Origin: Pirellula sp.
Lineage (GTDB): Bacteria > Planctomycetota > Planctomycetia > Pirellulales > PNKZ01
Direction of reading: 5' to 3'
NCBI GenBank assembly: GCA_013822735.1
Contig: PNKZ01000026.1
Coordinates: forward strand, 23,150-87,149
DNA: 64,000 nucleotides
The position numbers were made by a program, and so were the translations under genes. Under the pieces are notes generated by a model that saw only the letters and a program-made list of their open reading frames with translations, did no database searches and had not been told where the DNA came from. Below, piece after piece: positions 26,607 to 35,327 of this stretch; position 1 is the stretch's first letter, and the number at the start of each line of letters is the position of its first letter.

Positions 26607-27035
26607 TTACTGGTCGATCTTGCCAGAGCACGTCGGTGGTCGCAGCCAATGACAGGGCGCAAGCGGAACGCACTTGTACCACGCATTTGTCATTGGACGA
26701 CACGGCGATGGCGGCGGCTTGGGGCAGTAGTTATCCGGGCAGCAGGACATTTCCGGGCACGGCAAAACCAGACACGGTTTGGGGCAGTACGTGTCAGGAC
26801 AGCAACTAGAAACCCGAGAGACGCAGGGCGATGGTTTACGTCCATAATCGTCGGGGCAACACAATGGGCACTGGCCTACGCCACCCGGGCCCTTGCTTGG
26901 CGGAGCCTTTGCAACGCAAGACTCATTGGCAGACGTGATCGCCCGCCCCGCGGTCAATAGGCCGACCACAATCAATCCGGTAATGCGTGCCGCCAGAATA
27001 GTTCGCCGGCCCTTCGTTTTCGGTTCGAGTTTCAT
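26607..27035 (-). CDS. Exported Cys/Pro-rich repeat protein
   Basis: The 142-residue protein has a basic start and one hydrophobic stretch (about 14-30, AARITGLIVVGLLTAGRA), a likely signal peptide. The mature part is built from imperfect repeats of the type CCPDxYxxKPxPC (CCPDDYGRKPSPC, CCPDTYCPKPC, CCPDNYCPKP). Its ATG overlaps the stop of the outer-membrane channel gene (ATGA), so it is translated with the efflux channel. Cys/Pro repeats of this kind suggest a disulfide-bonded wall or metal-binding protein; planctomycetes have Cys-rich envelope proteins. The function is unknown. Confidence 0.75.
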   Translation of the reverse strand: MKLEPKTKGRRTILAARITGLIVVGLLTAGRAITSANESCVAKAPPSKGPGGVGQCPLCCPDDYGRKPSPCVSRVSSCCPDTYCPKPCLVLPCPEMSCCPDNYCPKPPPSPCRPMTNAWYKCVPLAPCHWLRPPTCSGKIDQ

Positions 27036-28648
27036 TCGTCCGTCCTTTCAAATTCGGGCACCGGTTGTGGCTCGGGCAGCACATCGGGAGCGGGTGGCAG
27101 CGGCGGGCCGCCGGGCAACTCAGCCGAAGATATTCCACCCTTCGAGGGATCAAGCCGGATTTCCCAGCCGCCGCCCAATGCCCGGTAGAGATCGACGAGG
27201 CTCGTAGCGGCGTTGCCGCGGGCGACCGCCAGTAACTCTTGCTGGTTGAGGAGCAACTGCTGAACGGTGAACAGGCGGTTGAAGTCGATCTCGCCCTCCC
27301 GGTACTTGACCTGCGCCACACGTTCGGCTTCAAGCGCCTGGTGGGCGCTCTCTTCCCTTAATTTGATCTGATCGGTGAAGTGCAAGTAAGCAACGATGGC
27401 GTTCTCCGCTTCTTCGTTGGCTTGCAACACGGTCTGCTGGTAACTGGCGACCAGTTGCTGGAATCGAGCATCCTGAACGCGAATGTTGTTCAAGAGTCGT
27501 CCGTAGTTGAGCACGTTCCAGCGCAGCGACGGTCCTATGGTCCCCCCGAAAGCGCCACTCTTGAAGACATCACTAAAGTGTTCGGCCTCCCACGCCATCA
27601 TGCCGTTAATCGAAATGTGGGGATAGAGTTCAGACTGGGCGATTCCGATTTCCGCACTCTGGGCGGCAACCAATCGTTCGGCGCGTCGCACATCGGGCCG
27701 TCGCCATATCAATTCGGCAGGTACGCCCACGGTGACGACATCGGAAGCGTGAGGAATCGAAGCCGGGCCGTCCAGCATGTACGAGAGGTCGTGAGGGGGC
27801 ATGCCCATCAGCACTGCCAACCGGTTTTGAGCCTGTCGACGCTGAATTTCAAAGGCTTCAATGGCCGCCAAGGTATTGCCCAGATTTGCCTTCGCTTGCG
27901 GCGTATCCAGTTCGCTGTCGACGGCTTTCGCGTCCAGCCGAGCCTGAGCTACGCGAACGCTTTCATTCTGTAGGGTGGCATTTTCGCGAGCAACGTCGAG
28001 ACGTTGCTCCACCGCTCGCAGTTCCACGTAGGTCGCCGCCACTTCGCCGATCAGCAAGACGAGGGCCTCGTCGAATCCTTCCACCGAGGCGTCCAGCCGC
28101 GCATCGGCGCCCTCGATGGCGCGCCGATACCGGCCCCAGAAGTCCAACTCCCAGGCGAGAGTGCCGCCCACTCTCCAATTGCTGAATTGCGGTGCCGCCA
28201 GATTTGAGAACGGTGAACCGGCAGGAATTGCTGGGAACAGGGCCGTCTGCTGACTGCGCTGCGTGCGTGTGTAATCGGCATTGATCTGCTGGAGCTGCGG
28301 AAAGAGATTGCCTGCCACCACTCCGCGCTGGGCCTGGGCTTCTGCGACACGGAAACCCGCTTCGCGCAGCGTGATATTCTGCGAGTACGCCGTCTGCACG
28401 AGGCGGTTGAGTACCGGATCGTTGAAGACGTTCCACCAAGCGCGATAGTCCCCACGCTCGCTGGAAATCCGCGAGCTTCGGGAGTCAATCCATTCGTCGG
28501 CCACCGGCGCAGCGGGCCGCTTGTAGTTGGGGCCAACTTTCAATCCGTTGTGAATGTATTCCCGCACTCCGGTGCAGCCCGACCCGCAAATGAGCACCAG
28601 TAAGAATACCGGCGCGAAGGCGGCGAGTCGCCGAGAACGTACAGCCAT
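27032..28648 (-). CDS. Outer-membrane efflux channel (OprM/NodT type), lipoprotein
   Basis: ATG 28648 follows GGAGG with 8-base spacing; the frame is open to 28669. The 538-residue protein has a lipobox GSGC (Cys25) and the paired TolC-like domains: VGPNYKRPAAPVADEW near the start, LVQTAYSQNITLREAGFRVA, and ELDFWGRYRRAIEGADARLD, then a second copy with ELIWRRPDVRRAERLVAAQS. It should form a trimeric channel for the RND pumps. It is divergent from the second TetR-adaptor-pump operon and carries its own TetR operators upstream, so it is likely the shared exit for both pumps. Confidence 0.93.
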   Translation of the reverse strand: MAVRSRRLAAFAPVFLLVLICGSGCTGVREYIHNGLKVGPNYKRPAAPVADEWIDSRSSRISSERGDYRAWWNVFNDPVLNRLVQTAYSQNITLREAGFRVAEAQAQRGVVAGNLFPQLQQINADYTRTQRSQQTALFPAIPAGSPFSNLAAPQFSNWRVGGTLAWELDFWGRYRRAIEGADARLDASVEGFDEALVLLIGEVAATYVELRAVEQRLDVARENATLQNESVRVAQARLDAKAVDSELDTPQAKANLGNTLAAIEAFEIQRRQAQNRLAVLMGMPPHDLSYMLDGPASIPHASDVVTVGVPAELIWRRPDVRRAERLVAAQSAEIGIAQSELYPHISINGMMAWEAEHFSDVFKSGAFGGTIGPSLRWNVLNYGRLLNNIRVQDARFQQLVASYQQTVLQANEEAENAIVAYLHFTDQIKLREESAHQALEAERVAQVKYREGEIDFNRLFTVQQLLLNQQELLAVARGNAATSLVDLYRALGGGWEIRLDPSKGGISSAELPGGPPLPPAPDVLPEPQPVPEFERTDE

Positions 28649-28728
28649 CTTTCGGTCCTCCGTGACCAATTACTCCGCTCATAGCCCTGCCGAATTGAAA
28701 TGGCTAGTGCGCCATGATATAATTTTCG

Positions 28729-28744
28729 GACCGACTAGTCCGCA
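28729..28744. promoter_or_regulatory. TetR operator, site 2
   Basis: GACCGAC-TA-GTCCGCA, with a perfect inner palindrome GACTAGTC (28733-28740), 81 bases upstream of the outer-membrane channel start. The outer part of the right half-site is imperfect. Confidence 0.6.
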
Positions 28745-28874
28745 AATTAGTCATCGGCGGAATCCTGGTTTCACTTGATGCACAACCCGTGCTATCGGAA
28801 TTATCCAAAACTCTGCCAGGACGGTCGCAACAGTTTTTCCGATCTTGACGAGGTGTCGCGTCGAATATCTTGCA

Positions 28875-28890
28875 GACTGACTAGTCAGTC
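28875..28890. promoter_or_regulatory. TetR operator, site 3 (perfect palindrome)
   Basis: GACTGAC-TA-GTCAGTC, a perfect 16-base palindrome. It is upstream of the channel gene, 131 bases from site 2. Confidence 0.7.
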
Positions 28891-29374
28891 ATGTAATGGT
28901 AGTGGACCAATTGGACCGTGCGAGAAGCATGGCGAATCTGGCAATCGGAACGCATATTTCTTTTCGATTTTAGATATCGCTAGTTGTGCTGGCTTTCGGT
29001 TTGGCGAGCGAGCTCGCGAGGCAGCCCCGCCGGGGCACGTTCCTCCAATGTGGCACCACCTGCGGACTCGTCCATGTTTGCTGCCAATAGGACCAAGCAT
29101 CCTTGCCCCATCGGCGCCTGGTTCACAGACACGTAGTTTGGCAGTCCCTGCCGCGGGGCTTCAACTGAGTGGCGGAGCATTCAATCCTCGTACGTTCGCC
29201 GCCACTATTGTTTTTGGCGACAGCTTGACTGTCGAAACAGGTTGGGCCTGGCAGGGGCCGACCCAGGTTATCTGTTGCGGGTTGGGGTGCAGTACTTCAC
29301 TAGTCACACACGGCAGTTTGAATTCCTCGGGTGTTCCGAGGATTTCGTGAGCATCGGAATTTCGCTCGACGATC

Positions 29375-29390
29375 GACGGACCAGTCCGTC
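29375..29390. promoter_or_regulatory. TetR operator, site 4
   Basis: GACGGAC-CA-GTCCGTC has 7-base arms in perfect inversion. It lies 64 bases upstream of the GTG start of the second tetR. Confidence 0.75.
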
Positions 29391-29423
29391 TTGAAATCTC
29401 TCCCACGCCGTGTTATTAGTATG

Positions 29424-29439
29424 GACGGACCAGTCAGTC
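29424..29439. promoter_or_regulatory. TetR operator, site 5
   Basis: GACGGAC-CA-GTCAGTC, one mismatch between arms, 49 bases from site 4 and 14 bases upstream of GTG 29454. It would lie inside the coding region if ATG 29421 were the start, one reason for preferring the GTG. Confidence 0.7.
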
Positions 29440-29453
29440 AGTGGATTATTTTC

Positions 29454-30104
29454 GTGAACACCATCAAAAACACCCGCGGGCGACCCGTTGACGAAGAACT
29501 GTGGGGGCGCCGCACTGATGAGATTCTTGACGTAGCCGCCACGCTCTTTGCTGAGCGTGGCTACGCCGGAGCCGACACCCAAGAGCTGGCCGATCGCGTC
29601 AGCGTCGGAAAAGGAACGCTGTACCGGTATTTTCCCAGCAAAAGGGATCTGTTCCTGGCGGCGGCCGACCGCGCCATGCGGCGACTTCGCGAGTACCTTG
29701 ATGCCGCTATAGCCACTCGCGACGATCCGCTGGAGCAGATTGCCGCAGCGATAGAAGCCTTCCTTGGGTTTTTCGACGAACACCCGGAATTCGCCGAACT
29801 CCTGATCCAGGAACGCGCTTTATTCCGCGATCGCAGCAAGCCCACCTATATCGAACACCGCGAAAAAAACCTTGGACGATGGCAGCAGTTGTACCAAGGT
29901 CTCATCGACGCGGGGCGAGTTCGCGCCATGCCAGTTGATCGGATCACATCGGTTATCAGCGACCTCGTTTACGGAACCATGTTCACAAACCACGTCGCCG
30001 GCCGGCAGAAAGCCTTGCGTGAGCAGGCCGACGGCATCGTGGAAATCGTTTTCTGCGGCATCCTTTCTGATTCCGAGCGAAGACTCCGGGAGGAGAACCG
30101 ATGA
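29454..30104 (+). CDS. TetR/AcrR family repressor of the second RND operon
   Basis: GTG 29454 gives a 216-residue protein (MNTIKNTRGRPVDEELWGRR), the same length as the first TetR; ATG 29421 is possible but would read through operator 5. The HTH has TQELADRVSVGKGTLYRYFP, differing from the first TetR mainly in the turn. The middle repeats LGFFDEHPEFAELLIQERAL and the C-terminus DLVYGTMFTNHVAG. The stop overlaps the adaptor start (ATGA), so repressor and pump parts are co-translated. Autorepression via operators 4 and 5 is expected, and operators 2 and 3 would place the channel gene under the same control. Confidence 0.92.
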   Translation: MNTIKNTRGRPVDEELWGRRTDEILDVAATLFAERGYAGADTQELADRVSVGKGTLYRYFPSKRDLFLAAADRAMRRLREYLDAAIATRDDPLEQIAAAIEAFLGFFDEHPEFAELLIQERALFRDRSKPTYIEHREKNLGRWQQLYQGLIDAGRVRAMPVDRITSVISDLVYGTMFTNHVAGRQKALREQADGIVEIVFCGILSDSERRLREENR

Positions 30105-31384
30105 GCCGAATTGCCAGGACAATTTCGCCGATCATTCGCCGAACCGACGGCGTCAGGCGCGACGCCCTCACTACGGCCGGTCGGGTCTGGCCCGGTGGCC
30201 TTCGATCGGCCGGCCTGTTGGCAGGAGCCCTGGTCATCTTCGCCGGCTGCCAGCGTGGCGAGCGACCGGGGCCTGCGGCAGCCGCGCCACCGCCGCCCAA
30301 GGTGCTCGTGAGCCATCCGGTCGAGCGCCCGCTGGCCGAGACACGCGAATATACAGGGCATCTCGAAGCTGTCGAGACGGTCTCGATCCGGGCGCGGGTA
30401 CGCGGCGTCTTGCAGAAGATCCACTTCGAAGAAGGAGCCGAAGTCGAACAGGGAGCATTGCTCTACGAACTTGATCCCAACGAGTATCAGGCGGCGGCCG
30501 ACGAAAAGGCAGCCGACATTGCGCGCCTCGAACACGAGTTACGGCTTGCTGAGTCCGAAGCGAAGCGCTCATCGGAGCTATACGAACAGAAAGCGACTTC
30601 CAGAGAAACATGGGAGTCGAAGCAGAATAAACTGGCGGTGGCGACGGCGGAACGGGAAAAAGCCCGTGCAGCACTCAGGCCCGCGGAATTAAATTTGAGT
30701 TACACAAAAATCTATGCGCCGATTTCAGGCCGCGTCGGACGGACGCTCGTGACTGTGGGTAATCTGGTCGGGTACAACGAGCCAACCCTGTTGACGACCA
30801 TCGTGAAGATGGACCCTGTTTACGTAGATTTCGAGATTCCCGAGCGGGATCTCCTGCGTTTCGAGCAGACCGACCAGGCGCAGTCCTCGTCCTGGTCGCT
30901 GATGCAAGCGCCGCTGGGCATCGGCCTGGAAACGGAAACGGGCTTTCCGCACGCCGGCATCATCAACTTCCGCGACAACCGCGTCGAGTCAGCGACCGGA
31001 ACCGTTTTCGTTCGCGGGACGCTCCCTAATCCGGACAGGAAGCTGGTTCCCGGCTTGTTCGCCCGCATCCAGGTTCCAGTCGGCCGGCCCCAGTCGCGAC
31101 TGCTCGTTCCCGAAACCTCACTCGCCGCGGACCAACGTGGCCGCTACGTGCTCGTCGTCGATACCGACGACACGGTGAAGCAACGCCCCGTGCAGATTGA
31201 AATGAATCTGGAACACAGGGGTTTCCTGACGATTCGCGAGGGATTGACCGTCAACGATCGGGTCATCGTGAGTGGCCTGCAAAGGGCACGGCCCGGGTCC
31301 AAAGTGACCCCGGAGTTTGTGCAGCCGGAAGAGGTTGTGCAGGTTGCGGCACCCACCGTCGCGGCTCGGCGGAAAGTTCAGTGA
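30101..31384 (+). CDS. RND efflux periplasmic adaptor, lipoprotein
   Basis: The 427-residue protein has a long N-region and a lipobox FAGC (Cys50). Adaptor features: YTGHLEAVETVSIRARVRGV, HFEEGAEVEQGALLYELDPN, a helical hairpin (about 140-200), LNLSYTKIYAPISGRVG, and a beta-barrel beginning MDPVYVDFEIPERDLL. It is closer to AcrA/MexA than the first adaptor. It overlaps the TetR gene by ATGA and is followed by the pump after 87 bases. It bridges the pump and the outer-membrane channel in the periplasm. Confidence 0.93.
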   Translation: MSRIARTISPIIRRTDGVRRDALTTAGRVWPGGLRSAGLLAGALVIFAGCQRGERPGPAAAAPPPPKVLVSHPVERPLAETREYTGHLEAVETVSIRARVRGVLQKIHFEEGAEVEQGALLYELDPNEYQAAADEKAADIARLEHELRLAESEAKRSSELYEQKATSRETWESKQNKLAVATAEREKARAALRPAELNLSYTKIYAPISGRVGRTLVTVGNLVGYNEPTLLTTIVKMDPVYVDFEIPERDLLRFEQTDQAQSSSWSLMQAPLGIGLETETGFPHAGIINFRDNRVESATGTVFVRGTLPNPDRKLVPGLFARIQVPVGRPQSRLLVPETSLAADQRGRYVLVVDTDDTVKQRPVQIEMNLEHRGFLTIREGLTVNDRVIVSGLQRARPGSKVTPEFVQPEEVVQVAAPTVAARRKVQ

Positions 31385-31471
31385 CAAGGGTTTCGTCTGG
31401 TGGTTTGCGCCTTCGCCCGCGGCTTATAGCTTGCTGCTCGGGGATTGCAATGGAATTGTTAAGGTAATCCT

Positions 31472-34400
31472 GTGCTGTCCAAATTCTTCATCGACCGTCC
31501 CGTCTTCGCCAATGTCATTGCGATCATCACGGTGATCCTTGGCGTCGTGGCGATTTACAACCTGCCGGTCGAACAGTATCCCAAGATCACGCCACCGACC
31601 GTGCAGGTCACCACTGTGTATCCCGGGGCGAACGCCCGCGTCGTGGCGGAAACCGTGGCCGCACCCATCGAGCAGCAGGTCAACGGTGTGGAAGGTATGC
31701 TGTATATGTCGTCCAACTGTTCGGCGGACGGCTCCTATGCGCTGACTGTCACATTCGACATCGGCGTCGACCTGGACACGGCCCAAGTTCTGGTTCAAAA
31801 CCGCGTCGCGATTGCCGAGCCTCTTCTTCCCGAGGAGGTACGCCGCCAGGGAATCTCTGTCAAAAAGCAATCGACGGACATCATCCTGGTGATCTCGCTG
31901 GTTTCTCCAGACGAGACATTCGACAGCCTGTTCATGGCGAACTATGCGACCCTGCGGTTACGCGACGAATTGAGCCGCGTTTCAGGCGTCGGTGGCGTGG
32001 AAATTCGCGGGGGAACGGACTATAGCATGCGGATCTGGCTCGATCCCGAGCGACTGAGCGCTCGCAATTTGACGACTCAGGACGTGATCGCCGCTCTGCG
32101 AGACCAAAACGTCCAGGTGGCCGCCGGCCAGATTGGCCAGGCGCCCGCGCCGGAAAACCAATTGCTGCAGCTTCCCGTGACAGCACTCGGCCGGCTCAGC
32201 GAGGCCGAACAATTTGAAGAGATTATCGTCAAGAAACAGCAGGGACGGGTTACATACCTCCGCGACGTGGCCCGCGTCGAATTGGGAAGCCAATCTTACG
32301 ATTCCTTTAGCGTCCGATCGGGCACGCCGGCCGTGAGTATTCTGGTTTACCAGTTGCCCGGCGCGAATGCGCTGGAAGTGGCGGAGAATGTTCGCGAGTC
32401 CATTGAGCGCCTCAAGCAGGATTTTCCGACCGGTTTGGATTACACCATTCCCTTCGATACGACCAAGTTTGTTGCGGCGAGCGTCGAAGGCGTGTACCGT
32501 ACGTTGATCGAGGCCGGCGTCCTCGTCCTGCTGGTGATTCTCGTCTTCTTGCACGACTGGCGGGCGGTGCTGGTGCCCGCCACGACCGTTCCTGTGACGA
32601 TCATCGGCGCGTTCGCCGTCATGCCGCTTCTGGGCTTCACGGTCAACTTTCTCACCTTGTTCGGTTTGGTGCTGGCGATCGGGATCGTCGTCGATGACGC
32701 CATCGTCATCGTGGAGAACGCGGCGCACCACGTCGAGCGAGGGCTCCAGCCACGCGACGCCGCCGTCAAGGCGATGGAGGAAATGACGGGACCGGTCATT
32801 AGCATCACGCTAGTGCTTACGGCCGTATTTCTTCCCGCGGCCTTTCTCGGCGGCATCACGGGGCAACTCTACCGGCAATTCGCCCTGACCATCACGGCCA
32901 CAGCCATCCTCAGCGCGATCAACGCCCTGACCCTGAAGCCGGTGCAATGCGCGACCTATCTTCGTCCGCTGCCCGAAAAGCGTAACCTTTTCGTCCGGGC
33001 GTTCAACCGGGTTTATGGCTGGGTCGAGCGCCTCTATGTGAGGCTCCTCGGTCAGTTCCTGCGCGTGGCCGTCGTCGGGATGCTGCTCTTTTTCGGACTG
33101 ATCGCCGGCACCGCTTGGTGGTATTTCTCTCTGCCAACCGGATTCCTGCCGACAGAGGACCAGGGATACGTGTTAGTGAGCATTCAGTTGCCTGACGGGG
33201 CATCGCAGGAGCGGACCCGGGCGGTCATCGACAAGCTAGACAAGGTGTTTGCGGATGAGCCGGCGATTGACAATTGGTTGGTTCTCGGCGGCCTTTCGAT
33301 TCTGGATGGAACGACCGCCCCCAATGCCGCCACGGCTTTTGCCGTCTTCAAGGACTGGGACGAGCGCCATGACTCGCAACTTAAGCAGGAGGCGATTGTC
33401 GCCAGGTTGCGACGGGAAATGGGACAATTTCACGAGGCAGTGATTTTTCCCATCGTCCCGCCGGCAATCCGAGGGTTGGGGAGCTCGGGCGGCTTTCAGA
33501 TCCAGATCGAAGACCGTGCGGGCGTAGGCCGAGAAGAATTGTTCCAACGCCTCCAGGAGATTATCCAGTCCGCACAGAGCCGTCCGGCGCTCGGGCCGAT
33601 GCAGACGACGTTTCGCGCGGGAGTTCCCCAGTTGTTCGCTAATGTGGATCGGATAAAAGCTCAAAAGCTGGACCTGGACCTGGACGACGTTTTCAGCACC
33701 TTGCAGGCGAATCTCGGATCGTTTTACGCCAACGATTTCAACAAGTTTGGTCGCACCTATCAGGTCCGCCTTCAAGCCGAGCCGCAGTTTCGCAATTCGG
33801 CTGACGACGTGTATCGCCTGCGCGTGCGTAACGCCAACGGGCAAATGATTCCGATCGGATCGGTGCTTACCGTTGACGAAGCCTTCGGACCGCAAGTGAT
33901 TAACCGGTACAACCTGTATCCGACCGCATCGATCATTGGTTCGTCGGCTCCGGGACGAAGCTCCGGTGAAGCGCTTGAGGCGATGGAGAAGGTTGCCCGC
34001 GAAGTGCTTCCAAACACGATGGGATTCGACTGGACGGGCATGGCCTACCAAGAAAAACTGGTAGGCGGCCAGGCGCTCGTGGTGTTCGCCCTGGCCGTAT
34101 TGCTCGTGTACCTCGTCCTCGCCGCCCAATACGAGAGCTGGGTTCTCCCCTTGGCCGTGATTCTCGTTGTTCCGATCGGTATGCTGGGCATCGTGGCCGC
34201 AGTTTCGTTCCGTGGAATGGACAACAATGTCTACACGCAGATCGGAACAGTCTTGATCATTGCGTTGGCCAGCAAGAATGCGATTCTCATCGTCGAGTTC
34301 GCACGAGAATTGCGCCTGCACGGGCGAAGTATTCGCGAAGCGGCAATCGAGGCCTCGCGACTGCGTTTTCGCCCGATTTTAATGACCTCCTTCGCCTTTA

Positions 34401-34675
34401 TCCTGGGCGTGGTGCCTCTGGTCAGAGCCCAAGGCGCGGGGGCCGCCAGCCAACAGTCCTTGGGAACGGCCGTGGTCGGTGGAATGATCACTTCCACCAT
34501 CTTGGCCGTCTTTTTCGTGCCGCTGTTCTATGTCGTCATGCAGCATTTGAGCGAATGGCGAAAGCCGATGGCGAGGCATACTGAATCGAATGACGCGACA
34601 CTTGACAGTCGCATGCCCTCAGACGCCGGCAATCCTGACACGCCGGTGCCGTCAATTGCGGGAAACTCGCAGTGA
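31472..34675 (+). CDS. RND efflux pump, inner-membrane transporter (AcrB/MexB-like)
   Basis: The GTG at 31472 (MLSKFFIDRPVFANVIAIIT) starts a 1067-residue permease. The AcrB-type start (FFIDRPVFA), LFGLVLAIGIVVDDAIVIVE with the proton-relay Asp pair, PGxNA-style porter segments and IALASKNAILIVEFARE in the tenth helix mark it as an HAE1 pump. Substrates are likely hydrophobic toxic compounds; specificity cannot be read here. It is the last gene of the tetR-adaptor-pump operon. Confidence 0.95.
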   Translation: MLSKFFIDRPVFANVIAIITVILGVVAIYNLPVEQYPKITPPTVQVTTVYPGANARVVAETVAAPIEQQVNGVEGMLYMSSNCSADGSYALTVTFDIGVDLDTAQVLVQNRVAIAEPLLPEEVRRQGISVKKQSTDIILVISLVSPDETFDSLFMANYATLRLRDELSRVSGVGGVEIRGGTDYSMRIWLDPERLSARNLTTQDVIAALRDQNVQVAAGQIGQAPAPENQLLQLPVTALGRLSEAEQFEEIIVKKQQGRVTYLRDVARVELGSQSYDSFSVRSGTPAVSILVYQLPGANALEVAENVRESIERLKQDFPTGLDYTIPFDTTKFVAASVEGVYRTLIEAGVLVLLVILVFLHDWRAVLVPATTVPVTIIGAFAVMPLLGFTVNFLTLFGLVLAIGIVVDDAIVIVENAAHHVERGLQPRDAAVKAMEEMTGPVISITLVLTAVFLPAAFLGGITGQLYRQFALTITATAILSAINALTLKPVQCATYLRPLPEKRNLFVRAFNRVYGWVERLYVRLLGQFLRVAVVGMLLFFGLIAGTAWWYFSLPTGFLPTEDQGYVLVSIQLPDGASQERTRAVIDKLDKVFADEPAIDNWLVLGGLSILDGTTAPNAATAFAVFKDWDERHDSQLKQEAIVARLRREMGQFHEAVIFPIVPPAIRGLGSSGGFQIQIEDRAGVGREELFQRLQEIIQSAQSRPALGPMQTTFRAGVPQLFANVDRIKAQKLDLDLDDVFSTLQANLGSFYANDFNKFGRTYQVRLQAEPQFRNSADDVYRLRVRNANGQMIPIGSVLTVDEAFGPQVINRYNLYPTASIIGSSAPGRSSGEALEAMEKVAREVLPNTMGFDWTGMAYQEKLVGGQALVVFALAVLLVYLVLAAQYESWVLPLAVILVVPIGMLGIVAAVSFRGMDNNVYTQIGTVLIIALASKNAILIVEFARELRLHGRSIREAAIEASRLRFRPILMTSFAFILGVVPLVRAQGAGAASQQSLGTAVVGGMITSTILAVFFVPLFYVVMQHLSEWRKPMARHTESNDATLDSRMPSDAGNPDTPVPSIAGNSQ

Positions 34676-34939
34676 GATGCGGCAAACCCGTCCCGGTGGT
34701 TCCAATTCCGCAGACGCGAAGCATTGCAATTTGCCGAGTCGCGACGATCACGAACAGAATTAGCACGAGTTGCCCGCTATAATCGCCAGCGTCCGAACCC
34801 TTCGAACGCCTACAGAGTTTTGCCTGGAAGTTGCAGGAAGTAGCCCAAAAGAGGGCGAATATGACCGCCCTGCTAGATACGCGGCCGATAGTTGTTCCAC
34901 GTCCAAGTATCTGGTCGCAAGTTCCTAGGCTTGTAGGCT

Positions 34940-35315
34940 GGCACTAAGGAGTGGATCAAGTTTCTAAAACACATCGACGCCGCAACCGATCCGGAAGCTC
35001 CGTTGCACTTGGTCGCCGACAACTACGCGACCCACAAGCATTTCAAGGGCCGGCGTTGTCACTCGAGATTCCATATGCACTTCACGCCGATCAGCAGCCC
35101 CTATCTGAACTTGGTCGACGCTGGTTTCGGGATCTGAGGCAGAAGCGCCTGCGACGCGGCACGTTTAAAAGCGTGCGACAACTGCAGCATGCGATCTTCC
35201 ACTACGTCGAGCAACATAATGATCGAGCGCAAGGCTATCTCTGGAAAGCGTTGCCCGAAGTCATCCTCGCCAAAGTCCGTGGAGCAAGACCGTTCTCGAT
35301 AACTCCTCGACAACA
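34940..35315 (+). pseudogene. IS630-type transposase, 3' remnant
   Basis: One frame reads FLKHIDAATDPEAPLHLVAD then NYATHKHFKGRRCHSRFHMH and FTPISSPYLNLVDAGFGI before a stop. Another frame continues RWFRDLRQKRLRRGTFKSVR then HYVEQHND. This is the C-terminal half of IS630/Tc1-like DDE transposases: D in LVADNYATHK and the region where Glu should follow (NLVDAGF in place of NxVExWF), so the last catalytic acid is Asp. The N-terminus is missing and it is frameshifted. Confidence 0.8.
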
Positions 35316-35327
35316 TGAAGCACTAGA

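Larger units (their letters stand above)
28649..29453. other. 800-base divergent regulatory region
   Basis: No convincing gene. Frames on either strand (28775-29350 plus, 28885-29100 minus) have no ribosome site or protein-like sense. It holds four copies of the TetR operator (28729, 28875, 29375, 29424), near the outer-membrane channel gene on one side and the second tetR on the other. The middle (28900-29370) is unexplained. Confidence 0.5.

Noticed and set aside
28775..29350. 191-aa plus-strand frame between the channel gene and tetR
   Set aside because: No ribosome site, no sense, runs through operator palindromes.
33236..34321. 361-aa minus-strand frame
   Set aside because: Antisense to the AcrB-like pump; His/Arg/Gln-rich sequence typical of a shadow.
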